Positions 1 to 5,981 of a stretch of 11,097 nucleotides of DNA are shown piece after piece (position 1 is the stretch's first letter; every line of letters begins with the position of its first letter). The translations under genes and the position numbers were made by a program. This DNA comes from an uncultured Prevotella sp. GTDB taxonomy: Bacteria; Bacteroidota; Bacteroidia; Bacteroidales; Bacteroidaceae. The notes under the pieces are model-generated. The model worked only from the letters and a program-made list of their open reading frames with translations. It was not told the DNA's origin and searched no databases. The DNA lies in assembly GCA_900547085.1 (NCBI GenBank), contig URFI01000058.1:1-11097 (forward strand). Reading direction: 5' to 3'.

Positions 1-26
1 GTAACTAAAAACGTTGTATGATTTAC

Positions 27-95
27 CACAAAAACACCAAATAAAACACCGCAAAAGCTGATGATGAAATGCCACAAAAGTTAGTGATAAAACAC
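27..95. repeat. Three degenerate 23-bp tandem units upstream of the ATPase promoter
   Basis: Units lie at 27-49, 50-72 and 73-95, with a partial fourth starting at 96 and a weaker match before 27. The shared pattern is roughly CACAAAAG, a variable TTAG, then TGATAAAACAC. Unit 73-95 has this in full; unit 50-72 differs mainly by transitions, and unit 27-49 is the most diverged. The 23-bp period is not a multiple of three, so the array is unlikely to be coding. It ends about 40 bp before the putative -33 element at 137, a place where a DNA-binding regulator could sit. That role is inference. Confidence 0.6.
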
Positions 96-136
96 CACAA
101 TTCATAGTTTTAAATGTCTAAAATATTAGTTTTTTC

Positions 137-167
137 TTGCAAATATAGCTGAATATCAATAACTTTG
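137..167 (+). promoter_or_regulatory. Bacteroidota-type promoter of the DUF4143 ATPase gene
   Basis: TTG at 137-139, a 20-bp spacer, then TAACTTTG at 160-167, which fits the TAnnTTTG -7 consensus exactly. The ATG at 194 lies 26 bp beyond the -7 box, leaving a short leader. Confidence 0.65.
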
Positions 168-193
168 CACACATAATCAATCATGGTTACAAT

Positions 194-1486
194 ATGCGTT
201 ATTCACAGAGAATTGCAGACCTTCAACTGGCAGAGCATCTTGAGGCTTTTGGGGCAGTACTAATAGAGGGTCCTAAGTGGTGCGGGAAGACAACAACTGC
301 AGAACAAATGAGTAAAAGTGTCGTAAAAATGCAGGATACGGAGATGCAGGAAGAATACGCTGCAACTGCCGCTTCAAAACCATCCTTGTTGTTGTTGGGA
401 GAAACACCTCGCCTTATAGACGAGTGGCAGGACGCTCCAGTACTTTGGGATGCTGTGCGCACAATGGTGGACGAGCGTCAGGTTCCAGGACAGTTCATTC
501 TTACCGGATCTACCGTTGTTAACAGAAGTAAGATTCATCATTCTGGTACGGGTAGGATATCACGAATGAAGATGTTGCCAATGAGTCTATGGGAATCGGG
601 AGAGTCTAACGGAAAAATATCTCTTAAAGAATTGTTCGATAGTAAAGACTTGGACATAGATGGCATTACTTCTGGCATGAAGATAGAAGACCTTATTTAC
701 GCAGCTTGTCGTGGCGGATGGCCTGCATTTCTTAATATGGAGAGTAATAAGGCGAAATTGCTGATTGCACGCAACTATGTGGATGCCATCTGTAGAGACG
801 ATATCTCAAGAGTAGACGGCGTACAAAGAGATGAACGGACTACTCGTGCCATATTACGTTCATATGCTCGTAACATTTCTACATTGGCAAAAAACACAGC
901 TTTATTAGCTGATGTAACGTCTTCTGGGGAAGTGTCACTCACGATGAGCACGTTTGAAGATTATGTAACATCCCTGAATAAGTTGTTTGTTATTGACAAC
1001 ATTGATGCGTGGTGTCCTGCCGTCCGGAGCAAGACAGCAATTCGAAGTGGTATAAAGCGGGCTTTCGTAGACCCTTCCATTACAATTGCAGCTTTAGGAC
1101 TTTCTCCTGAAGCATTAATGACTCAGCTCAAAACTTTTGGTTTCATCTTTGAGCAGATGTGTGCGAGAGATCTTCGGGCTTACACGCCAGGCTTTGGTAA
1201 TCATTTGTCATACTATCGTGACCGCTACGGACTGGAAGCCGACCTTGTGCTTCATCTCGACGATGGACGCTATGCTCTTATAGAATGTAAACTTGGTAGC
1301 CGTGAAATAGAAGAAGGAGCCCAACATCTTTTGGAAATAAAACGTCTCGTTCAAGAGTATAATAAAACAGAAAAACAGGTGCCGTTGCACGAACCCGACT
1401 TGATGATTATCATGACAGGTGGCAGTATGGCTTACACACGCCCAGACGGAGTAAAAGTAATACCGCTTGCTTGTTTGAAAGATTAA
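194..1486 (+). CDS. AAA-type ATPase with C-terminal DUF4143 domain
   Basis: A 430-residue protein of the AAA_14/DUF4143 family common in Bacteroidota and archaea, whose cellular role is not well defined. The Walker A loop is GPKWCGKTT (residues 26-34). The Walker B-like segment PRLIDEWQ is at 72-79, and a sensor-like strand FILTGST at 101-107 is followed by the family's GRISRM and LWESGES segments. The C-terminal part carries a PD-(D/E)xK-like pattern: D350 in GLEAD, then E364-x-K366 in IECKLG, as in many DUF4143 proteins. Length and domain order are normal, so the gene appears intact. The ATG at 194 fits the promoter. It stands alone with no operon partner. Codons are richer in AGA, ATA and TTA than in the downstream genes, which suggests horizontal acquisition. 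Family assignment is confident; function is unknown. Confidence 0.9.
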   Translation: MRYSQRIADLQLAEHLEAFGAVLIEGPKWCGKTTTAEQMSKSVVKMQDTEMQEEYAATAASKPSLLLLGETPRLIDEWQDAPVLWDAVRTMVDERQVPGQFILTGSTVVNRSKIHHSGTGRISRMKMLPMSLWESGESNGKISLKELFDSKDLDIDGITSGMKIEDLIYAACRGGWPAFLNMESNKAKLLIARNYVDAICRDDISRVDGVQRDERTTRAILRSYARNISTLAKNTALLADVTSSGEVSLTMSTFEDYVTSLNKLFVIDNIDAWCPAVRSKTAIRSGIKRAFVDPSITIAALGLSPEALMTQLKTFGFIFEQMCARDLRAYTPGFGNHLSYYRDRYGLEADLVLHLDDGRYALIECKLGSREIEEGAQHLLEIKRLVQEYNKTEKQVPLHEPDLMIIMTGGSMAYTRPDGVKVIPLACLKD

Positions 1487-1496
1487 AGAACAGGTC

Positions 1497-1571
1497 ATGA
1501 ATGACGTAAGCAAGGACATGGGTTATCAGGAATTGCTTGCAGGGATAAAAGGACCGCCAAAGAACTTTTAA
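1497..1571 (+). other. Short 24-codon open frame, possible gene remnant
   Basis: An ATG frame of 24 codons begins 10 bp after the ATPase stop and ends at TAA 1569-1571. Its product includes GYQELLAGIK, which recalls the N-terminus of DUF1016-type nuclease proteins, but this is too short to assign. After the IK, a shift of frame continues openly as AKELLNRFVREQR to a TAG at about 1594-1596, which would fit a decayed reading frame. It may equally be chance. Confidence 0.2.
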
Positions 1572-1600
1572 ACAGATTCGTGAGAGAGCAGCGGTAGGGA

Positions 1601-1625
1601 TTTTCCCCTCACGGTTTAGGGAAAA
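1601..1625 (+). terminator. Hairpin downstream of the ATPase gene, possible terminator
   Basis: TTTTCCC (1601-1607) pairs perfectly with GGGAAAA (1619-1625) around an 11-nt loop. The next bases are ACCTTTT, a weak T-run. It lies before the promoter of the next gene, so it could separate the two transcripts. The stem is short and partly A/T. Confidence 0.35.
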
Positions 1626-1628
1626 ACC

Positions 1629-1660
1629 TTTTCATTCATGAATGATAATCGTTACATTTG
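1629..1660 (+). promoter_or_regulatory. Putative promoter of the exported SR-rich protein gene
   Basis: The -7 box TACATTTG (1653-1660) matches TAnnTTTG. About 20 bp upstream there is only TTTT (1629-1632), not a clean TTG. Transcription from here would give a leader of about 105 nt before the ATG at 1772. Confidence 0.5.
1632..1645. promoter_or_regulatory. 14-bp perfect palindrome inside the promoter spacer, operator candidate
   Basis: TCATTCATGAATGA reads identically on both strands and sits between the putative -33 and -7 elements, where a dimeric repressor could block RNA polymerase. The sequence and symmetry are seen; the operator role is inferred. Confidence 0.35.
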
Positions 1661-1771
1661 CGATGTGATGAAGAATGAGAAACGGATGGACGGAAACAAT
1701 GCATCGCTGCTGTTCTGTTATCCACACGGACATCACAAGCACGTATATATTCACAACATTAAAAATATATC

Positions 1772-2767
1772 ATGATGAAAAAGCTGATTATTTCCCTGAT
1801 TTCCCTGTTTGCTCTCACGGTATCAGCCCAGGCCATGAGTTACAACCAAGCGCGTCGGCAGGCCCTTTTCCTGACGGACAAGATGGCATACGAGCTCAAC
1901 CTCACCGATGACCAATATGAGGCTGCATACGAAATCAACCTCGACTACCTGATGAGCATTGACCACTACGACGACCTGTACGGCCACTACTGGGAGCGCC
2001 GCAACCTGGATTTGAGTTATATTCTGCTCGACTGGCAGTACCGCATGTACCGCGACGCCACCTATTTCTACCGTCCACTCTATTGGAACGCTGGCTATTG
2101 GCACTTCAGCGTGTACGCCCGCTATCCACACCGTGACTACTTCTATTTCGGTACACCACGCTTCTACGCCGTGTACCGCGGAGGCCACAGCTGGCACCGC
2201 AACGGCAACCGGTCGTGGTACTATGGTCGCGACTACGGTCCCAGACGAGGTTATGACAGGATAGGCATGCGCGATGGATTCGATCGTGGATACTATAACA
2301 ACGGCAGTCGCTCGTTCGGCAACGGCCCGCGTCGCATCATCTCTACCTATGACAGTCCGTCAAGAAGCAATGGGGGTGGCGACTACCGCCAATATAACGC
2401 TGCGCCCAACCGCAGCAGTAGCAGCTTTGGCAACCGACGGAGCAGCACGCGTACCACGGTTAGCCAACCGGGGTCGTTCGGTAACGGCAGTAGAAGTGGA
2501 GGCAGCTTTGGTCGTGACGAATCGACAGGCGTTAGATCGACCGTACCCAACCGTACGTTCACACCCAACTCTTCTACCCCATCGAGAAGCTCTTCGCCCA
2601 GCCGGTCATACAGTTCGCCATCGAGAAGCTATAGTCCACCGTCAAGAAGCTCTTCGCCCAGTCGGTCTTACAGTTCGCCACCCAGAAGCTATAGTCCACC
2701 ATCAAGATCAGGTGGCAATTCGAGAGGAACACAAGGTGGCGGAAGAAGTTTTGGAGGCCGCAGGTGA
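1772..2767 (+). CDS. Exported low-complexity protein with SR/SP-rich repeats
   Basis: A 331-residue protein of unknown function. Residues 1-21 form a signal peptide (two Lys, then a hydrophobic run ending in SAQA). Residues about 22-60 are predicted helical and contain LNLTDDQYEAAYEINLDYL, loosely like the LTxxQ motif of Spy/CpxP periplasmic proteins. Residues about 60-160 are very rich in Tyr, Trp and Arg. From about 160 the chain is disordered Gly/Arg/Ser, and residues about 270-312 are SRS, SPS and SPP repeats. The protein is strongly basic overall. ATG codons at 1772 and 1775 both suit a signal peptide; the first is used here. It probably acts in the periplasm or at the cell surface, where its charge could bind an anionic polymer, but that is inference. 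No operon partner is evident. Confidence 0.75.
   Translation: MMKKLIISLISLFALTVSAQAMSYNQARRQALFLTDKMAYELNLTDDQYEAAYEINLDYLMSIDHYDDLYGHYWERRNLDLSYILLDWQYRMYRDATYFYRPLYWNAGYWHFSVYARYPHRDYFYFGTPRFYAVYRGGHSWHRNGNRSWYYGRDYGPRRGYDRIGMRDGFDRGYYNNGSRSFGNGPRRIISTYDSPSRSNGGGDYRQYNAAPNRSSSSFGNRRSSTRTTVSQPGSFGNGSRSGGSFGRDESTGVRSTVPNRTFTPNSSTPSRSSSPSRSYSSPSRSYSPPSRSSSPSRSYSSPPRSYSPPSRSGGNSRGTQGGGRSFGGRR
2581..2700 (+). repeat. Two tandem 60-bp coding repeats (20-residue SR/SP unit)
   Basis: Bases 2581-2640 and 2641-2700 are near-identical with an exact 60-bp period and a few substitutions. A third copy starts at 2701 and breaks off after about 8 bases. Each unit encodes 20 residues built from PSRS and SYS modules. 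Such in-frame DNA repeats allow length change by slippage or recombination without frameshift. Confidence 0.85.
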
Positions 2768-2773
2768 TTTAAC

Positions 2774-2804
2774 TGTGGGCATGATTGATTACGATTCGCC
2801 CACA
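2774..2804 (+). terminator. Hairpin just after the SR-rich gene
   Basis: TGTGGGC (2774-2780) pairs perfectly with GCCCACA (2798-2804) around a 17-nt loop, starting 7 bp after the stop codon. No T-tract follows, so terminator function is uncertain; it could also protect the 3' end of the message. Confidence 0.35.
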
Positions 2805-2831
2805 CAAATAAGAGGAAAAGGGAAATCATGC

Positions 2832-3029
2832 GTCCCGAAGGGACAAAAGCCCCCAGCCCAGGGCAGCCGCCCTGGGATATGACACACTGAGGTGACTGCG
2901 CCCTGTAAGGGCAAAAGCATACATAACATAATGAGGTATAGATGCTTTTGCCCTTGCAGGGTGCTATTGATTACTCATCTTATTCCCAGGGCGATTGCCC
3001 TGGGCTAAGTGCTTTTACCCCTTCGGGGT
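2832..3029. repeat. Nested palindromic intergenic element of about 200 bp
   Basis: Two inverted arms of about 90 nt (2832-2920 and 2942-3029) flank a 21-nt centre. Each arm holds three small hairpins in mirrored order: GTCCC-GAA-GGGAC (2832-2844), CCCAGGGC/GCCCTGGG (2857-2876) and GCCCT-GTA-AGGGC (2900-2912) on the left; GCCCT-TGC-AGGGT (2950-2962), CCCAGGGC/GCCCTGGG (2985-3004) and ACCCC-TTC-GGGGT (3017-3029) on the right. The linker AAAAGC recurs beside the hairpins, and GGTGACTGCG recurs at 2891-2900 and, inverted, at 3032-3041. No open frame or transposase is present. It resembles the REP/BIME or MITE class of non-autonomous repeats. The remaining gap, 3042-3140, holds only a possible gene remnant. 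Confidence 0.8.
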
Positions 3030-3140
3030 GTCGCAGTCACCATTCGTGCTGTTGATGAAACGGAACGTGATAACCACGCTATGCGTCACTGTGGAACCTA
3101 ACGACGAGTTGATGAGCCCAGCGAATAACCAGGCTCTTAC

Positions 3141-3650
3141 TTATTGAAGGTTCAGCACTCTCACCTCAGCGTTTTCCATTCTCTTGATTTCCCTCATGGG
3201 TCGATGATGGAACACGCTCTGTATCGCCTTGTTGATGATGCCATGCCCCACGGCCAACACCGTTTGATGGGGGTAACGGCTGCTCATCTCTTCGAGAAAC
3301 TGCTGGGCGCGATGCTTCATCTCTTCCAACGACTCTACATTCGCAGGGAAGGGCAAGTCTTGCAAGTCGGGGATGTACCTGCCCGTAAAGTCGCCCCAGT
3401 CGCGCTCACGCAGCAGCGGTGTTGTCTGCACCTTGATGCCATGCGGTGCAGCTATCACCTCACACGTCTCCATGGCCCGACGCAAATCACTGGACACAAA
3501 CGCATCAACGTGCAGCTTTCGGAACCGTTCGCGCAGTTCTTCGGCCTGCCTGAGGCCAACCGCATTGAGTCTGCCTTGCGTCTGTCCCTGCATGAGATGG
3601 GCGGCATTGTCCACCGTTTCACCATGTCTGACCAAATACAATGTTGTCAT
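3141..3650 (-). CDS. Histidine phosphatase family protein (phosphoglycerate mutase-like)
   Basis: A 169-residue cytoplasmic protein of the histidine phosphatase branch-1 family. The phosphoacceptor motif LVRHGET is at residues 6-12 (His9). SSDLRRAMETC follows at 53-63, supplying the conserved arginine. The likely proton donor is Glu82 in LRERDWGDFTG, and the second catalytic histidine is His136 in AVGHGII. All core residues are present, so it should be active on a phosphomonoester, but the substrate (sugar phosphate, alpha-ribazole phosphate or other) cannot be read from the sequence; no cobalamin genes are adjacent. An in-frame ATG at 3692 would add 14 residues, but RHG-family proteins begin just before the first strand, and the -7 box at 3670-3677 lies downstream of that ATG, so 3650 is chosen. 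It is divergent from the DUF308 gene. Confidence 0.9.
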   Translation of the reverse strand: MTTLYLVRHGETVDNAAHLMQGQTQGRLNAVGLRQAEELRERFRKLHVDAFVSSDLRRAMETCEVIAAPHGIKVQTTPLLRERDWGDFTGRYIPDLQDLPFPANVESLEEMKHRAQQFLEEMSSRYPHQTVLAVGHGIINKAIQSVFHHRPMREIKRMENAEVRVLNLQ

Positions 3651-3669
3651 AGAATGGAATATTAGGATA

Positions 3670-3677
3670 CAAAAATA
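3670..3677 (-). promoter_or_regulatory. -7 element for the histidine phosphatase gene
   Basis: Read on the minus strand this is TATTTTTG, an exact TAnnTTTG match, placed about 20 bp before the ATG at 3650. No clear TTG is seen about 20 bp further upstream, so the promoter is only half supported. Confidence 0.45.
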
Positions 3678-3686
3678 CGAAAAGTA

Positions 3687-3717
3687 TTGCATTTGTGGGA
3701 GATAGTTCGTACATTTG
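3687..3717 (+). promoter_or_regulatory. Promoter of the DUF308 membrane protein gene
   Basis: TTG at 3687-3689, a 20-bp spacer and TACATTTG at 3710-3717 match the Bacteroidota consensus. The ATG at 3737 is 20 bp beyond. An earlier in-frame ATG at 3695 lies inside the promoter and is therefore rejected as start. This promoter sits next to the minus-strand -7 box, so the two divergent genes could be co-regulated. Confidence 0.6.
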
Positions 3718-3736
3718 TAAACATATTACAAATCGT

Positions 3737-4447
3737 ATGAAAACAGTACAAAACACATTCATCCGTGCGCTGGTGTCCATCATTATTGGCGCATTACTCA
3801 TTCGTTACCGCGAAGAAACCGTTACATGGCTCACCATCCTTATTGGTGTGCTATTCTTGATTACCGGACTCATATCGTGTATCACCTACCTTATCGACCG
3901 CAAGCACCGCGACGACACCGTGGTGTTTGACGCCAACGGTCGGCAAATCTCCGGCTTCCGCCCCACCTTCCCCGTGGTGGGCATCGGCAGTATGGTGCTG
4001 GGAGCCGTGCTTGCACTGATGCCTACGGTCTTTACAACCGGATTGGTGTACATCATCGCCGCCGTGCTTATATTGGGAGCCATCAACCAGTTTGTAGTGT
4101 TGGCTGCCATCAACCGCATCATCCGCGTGCACATCATCTTCTGGCTGCTGCCCTGCGTGGTGCTTTTCATCGGTGGCATCGCGACCATAAAACCCCAATG
4201 GATAGCACAAGCACCGCTCTTCGTCATTGGCTGGACGCTCGTATTGTATGGTGTCATCGAGTGCATCGATGCCTTTAAGGTGATGTCGGTGAACCGAAAA
4301 TACAAACAAGCACCCACAAACTCCACAGCGACAGATGCCGTTGAAACGACAGCCGAGCCTGTTGAATCTGCTGAATCTGTTGATGAAACTGCCGCACCCA
4401 TGGACAAACCTGCACTGCCAACCGATGCTGAACAAACAAATATCTGA
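3737..4447 (+). CDS. DUF308-type integral membrane protein
   Basis: A 236-residue protein with about six membrane helices (roughly residues 8-23, 29-52, 78-96, 99-125, 131-149 and 156-176), arranged as repeated helix pairs as in the DUF308/HdeD-like family. That family sits in the inner membrane; HdeD of E. coli is linked to acid resistance, but function here is not known. Short basic loops follow helix 2 (DRKHRDD) and helix 6 (VNRKYKQ). The last 50 residues, from about 187, form a hydrophilic, acidic, Thr/Ala/Glu-rich tail with repeated VE-S and ET-A modules, probably disordered in the cytoplasm and not part of the core family. The start at 3737 is set by the promoter. The MFS gene follows after 62 bp and may be co-transcribed. 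Confidence 0.75.
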   Translation: MKTVQNTFIRALVSIIIGALLIRYREETVTWLTILIGVLFLITGLISCITYLIDRKHRDDTVVFDANGRQISGFRPTFPVVGIGSMVLGAVLALMPTVFTTGLVYIIAAVLILGAINQFVVLAAINRIIRVHIIFWLLPCVVLFIGGIATIKPQWIAQAPLFVIGWTLVLYGVIECIDAFKVMSVNRKYKQAPTNSTATDAVETTAEPVESAESVDETAAPMDKPALPTDAEQTNI

Positions 4448-4473
4448 GGCATCCGTCATACGAGTACACCTGC

Positions 4474-4509
4474 TGTTGTATTAAAAAGCACATGTTGTTG
4501 TATTAAAAA
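4474..4509 (+). repeat. 14-bp direct repeat before the MFS start codon
   Basis: TGTTGTATTAAAAA occurs at 4474-4487 and again at 4496-4509, a 22-bp period, the second copy abutting the ATG at 4510. The period is two helical turns. It could be a regulator site or a duplicated translation-initiation region; no TAnnTTTG box is seen in this gap. Confidence 0.6.
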
Positions 4510-5808
4510 ATGAAAGAAGAACTAACCTACCCTCACCCTAGGAAGACAAGTCCCATCGCATGGGTGCCTACACTGTATTTCGCCATGGGCATGCCCTTTG
4601 TAGTACTCAATATGGTAACATCGTTGATGTACAAAGGCATGGGTATATCTGACACGCAAATCACCTTTTGGACAGGACTGATTATGCTGCCTTGGACATT
4701 AAAGCCAATTTGGAGTCCATTCCTTGAAATCTACAAGACCAAGAAGTTTTTTGTGGTGCTTACCCAGTTGCTTTGTGGCTTGATGTTTGCTTTGTTGGCA
4801 TTCGCCTTGAACCTCTCCGACTTCTTTGCCATCACCATTGGTATCCTGGCCGTGATTGCCATGAGCGGTGCCACACACGACATCGCCGCCGATGGAACGT
4901 ATATGTCGGTGCTGTCTACCGAAGAACAAGCACGTTGGATAGGCTGGCAAGGTGCGTTTTACAACGTGGCGAAGATATTTGCCACGGGCGGACTGGTGTA
5001 TCTGGCGGGAATATTCATCAAAAGCTATGGCGTGACCAAGGCGTGGATGTTCATCATGCTCATTGTCGGCGTGACCATGTTGGCTTTGGGATGCTATCAT
5101 TTTTTCATCCTTCCCACAGACGGCAAACCGGCCCAACACAAGAAGAGTGCACGTGAGGTATGGACGGAGTTGTGGGCAGTGTTTGCGGAGTTCTTCCAAA
5201 AGAAACACATTACCTATTATATATGCTTCATCATTCTCTATCGGTTTGCCGAAGGATTTGTGATGAAGATTGTGCCGCTCTTCCTCAAAGCACCGGTTTC
5301 GGAGCAAGGATTAGGCATGACAGAACAACAGATTGGCCTGTGCTATGGCACCGTGGGTGCTGCCGCCTTCGTCATTGGTTCTATCTTGGGTGGCTACTAT
5401 ATCGCACACCGTGGTTTGAAGAAGAGTCTGTTTTCGTTGGCCTTGGTGTTCAACGTTCCGTTTGTGGCATATAACCTATTGGCCATTTACCAACCACAAG
5501 ATCTTGTCTTTATTGGCAGTGCCATTGGACTGGAGTATTTTGGCTACGGATTTGGATTCGTGGGACTGACGCTCTTCATGATGCAACAAATCGCGCCAGG
5601 CAAGCACAAGATGTCACACTATGCCTTTGCCAGTGGCATTATGAACCTTGGTGTGATGTTGCCAGGCATGATGAGTGGTGCCGTGAGCGACGCATTGGGC
5701 TACCGACACTTCTTCGTGTTCGTATTGCTATGCACCATTCCCGCCTTACTTATCACTTGGTTTGTGCCGTTTGGAGCCTCCCCTAGCCCCTCCGAAGGAG
5801 GGGAATAG
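4510..5808 (+). CDS. MFS transporter, probably for a mannoside released to GH130
   Basis: A 432-residue inner-membrane protein with about twelve hydrophobic segments and a central hydrophilic loop (about residues 200-225, rich in Lys and Glu), the layout of major facilitator transporters. It resembles the AmpG-like/SLC-type MFS proteins found beside glycoside phosphorylases in Bacteroidota. The helix 2-3 region reads LPWTLKPIWSPFLEIYKTKK, equivalent to the family's conserved loop with Pro, Trp and basic residues. The GH130 gene follows 173 bp downstream, so the likely cargo is a beta-mannosyl disaccharide, by analogy with BT1032-BT1033 of Bacteroides thetaiotaomicron; this is inference. The last residues, ASPSPSEGGE, and the stop codon are encoded by an intergenic repeat (see 5776-5937), so the original C-terminus probably ended near WFVPF. 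The start at 4510 gives a standard short cytoplasmic N-terminus. Confidence 0.85.
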   Translation: MKEELTYPHPRKTSPIAWVPTLYFAMGMPFVVLNMVTSLMYKGMGISDTQITFWTGLIMLPWTLKPIWSPFLEIYKTKKFFVVLTQLLCGLMFALLAFALNLSDFFAITIGILAVIAMSGATHDIAADGTYMSVLSTEEQARWIGWQGAFYNVAKIFATGGLVYLAGIFIKSYGVTKAWMFIMLIVGVTMLALGCYHFFILPTDGKPAQHKKSAREVWTELWAVFAEFFQKKHITYYICFIILYRFAEGFVMKIVPLFLKAPVSEQGLGMTEQQIGLCYGTVGAAAFVIGSILGGYYIAHRGLKKSLFSLALVFNVPFVAYNLLAIYQPQDLVFIGSAIGLEYFGYGFGFVGLTLFMMQQIAPGKHKMSHYAFASGIMNLGVMLPGMMSGAVSDALGYRHFFVFVLLCTIPALLITWFVPFGASPSPSEGGE

Positions 5809-5937
5809 ATAGCCGAGAACATTGAATTTTGAACATTGAACTTTGAACTTTATGTTTAAAAGCTATCAACTCGTGAACTTGTAAACTAAAAAAGTCTATC
5901 TACTCCCCTCCCTTTTGGGGAGAGGTAGGGGTGAGGC
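5776..5937. repeat. Inverted pair of a C-rich hairpin repeat, overlapping the MFS stop
   Basis: The left copy (5776-5812) begins GCCTCCCCTAGCCCC and contains a 7-bp perfect hairpin, CCCCTCC-GAA-GGAGGGG (5787-5803), then AATAGATAG. The right copy (about 5895-5937), read on the minus strand, begins GCCTCACCCCTACCTCTCC and continues to GGAGGGGAGTAGATAG, so it is the same element inverted and diverged. The MFS stop codon TAG (5806-5808) lies inside the left copy. The two copies could pair in RNA as one large stem and act as a terminator or processing barrier before the GH130 gene. Confidence 0.7.
5817..5851 (+). repeat. AT-rich 14-bp tandem repeats in the MFS-GH130 gap
   Basis: GAACATTGAATTTT (5817-5830) is followed directly by GAACATTGAACTTT (5831-5844) and a half unit GAACTTT (5845-5851). 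The array lies between the arms of the inverted C-rich repeat. No coding potential is seen. Confidence 0.65.
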
Positions 5938-5955
5938 TTTAACTTGTAAACTAAA
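5876..5955 (+). repeat. 15-bp direct repeats flanking the right-hand C-rich repeat copy
   Basis: AACTTGTAAACTAAA is present perfectly at 5876-5890 and 5941-5955, bracketing the inverted repeat copy at about 5895-5937. A third diverged copy, ACTCGTAAACTGAA, is at 5957-5970, shortly before the GH130 ATG. The bracketing looks like a target duplication or a recombination scar. Confidence 0.65.
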
Positions 5956-5981
5956 TACTCGTAAACTGAAATAACATTTCT

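Noticed and set aside
27..100. Short CRISPR-like array
   Set aside because: The units abut with no spacers, are degenerate, and no cas gene is in the window.
2274..2882. Long open frame in another frame over the SR-rich gene
   Set aside because: It overlaps the signal-peptide-bearing gene, is an Ala/Arg-rich by-product of its repeat composition, and ends inside the palindromic element.
3055..3147. 30-codon plus-strand open frame ending inside the phosphatase stop region
   Set aside because: No start signal, promoter or recognisable motif; the opposite strand gives a more protein-like reading.
3651..3736. Upstream ATG starts at 3692 (-) and 3695 (+) for the divergent gene pair
   Set aside because: Both lie within or before the putative promoter elements and would add non-conserved residues; the starts at 3650 and 3737 fit family N-termini.
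3851..4459. Minus-strand open frames opposite the DUF308 gene
   Set aside because: Their products are His/Asp/Gly- or Ser/Thr/Met-rich, as expected from antisense reading of membrane-helix codons; no family features.
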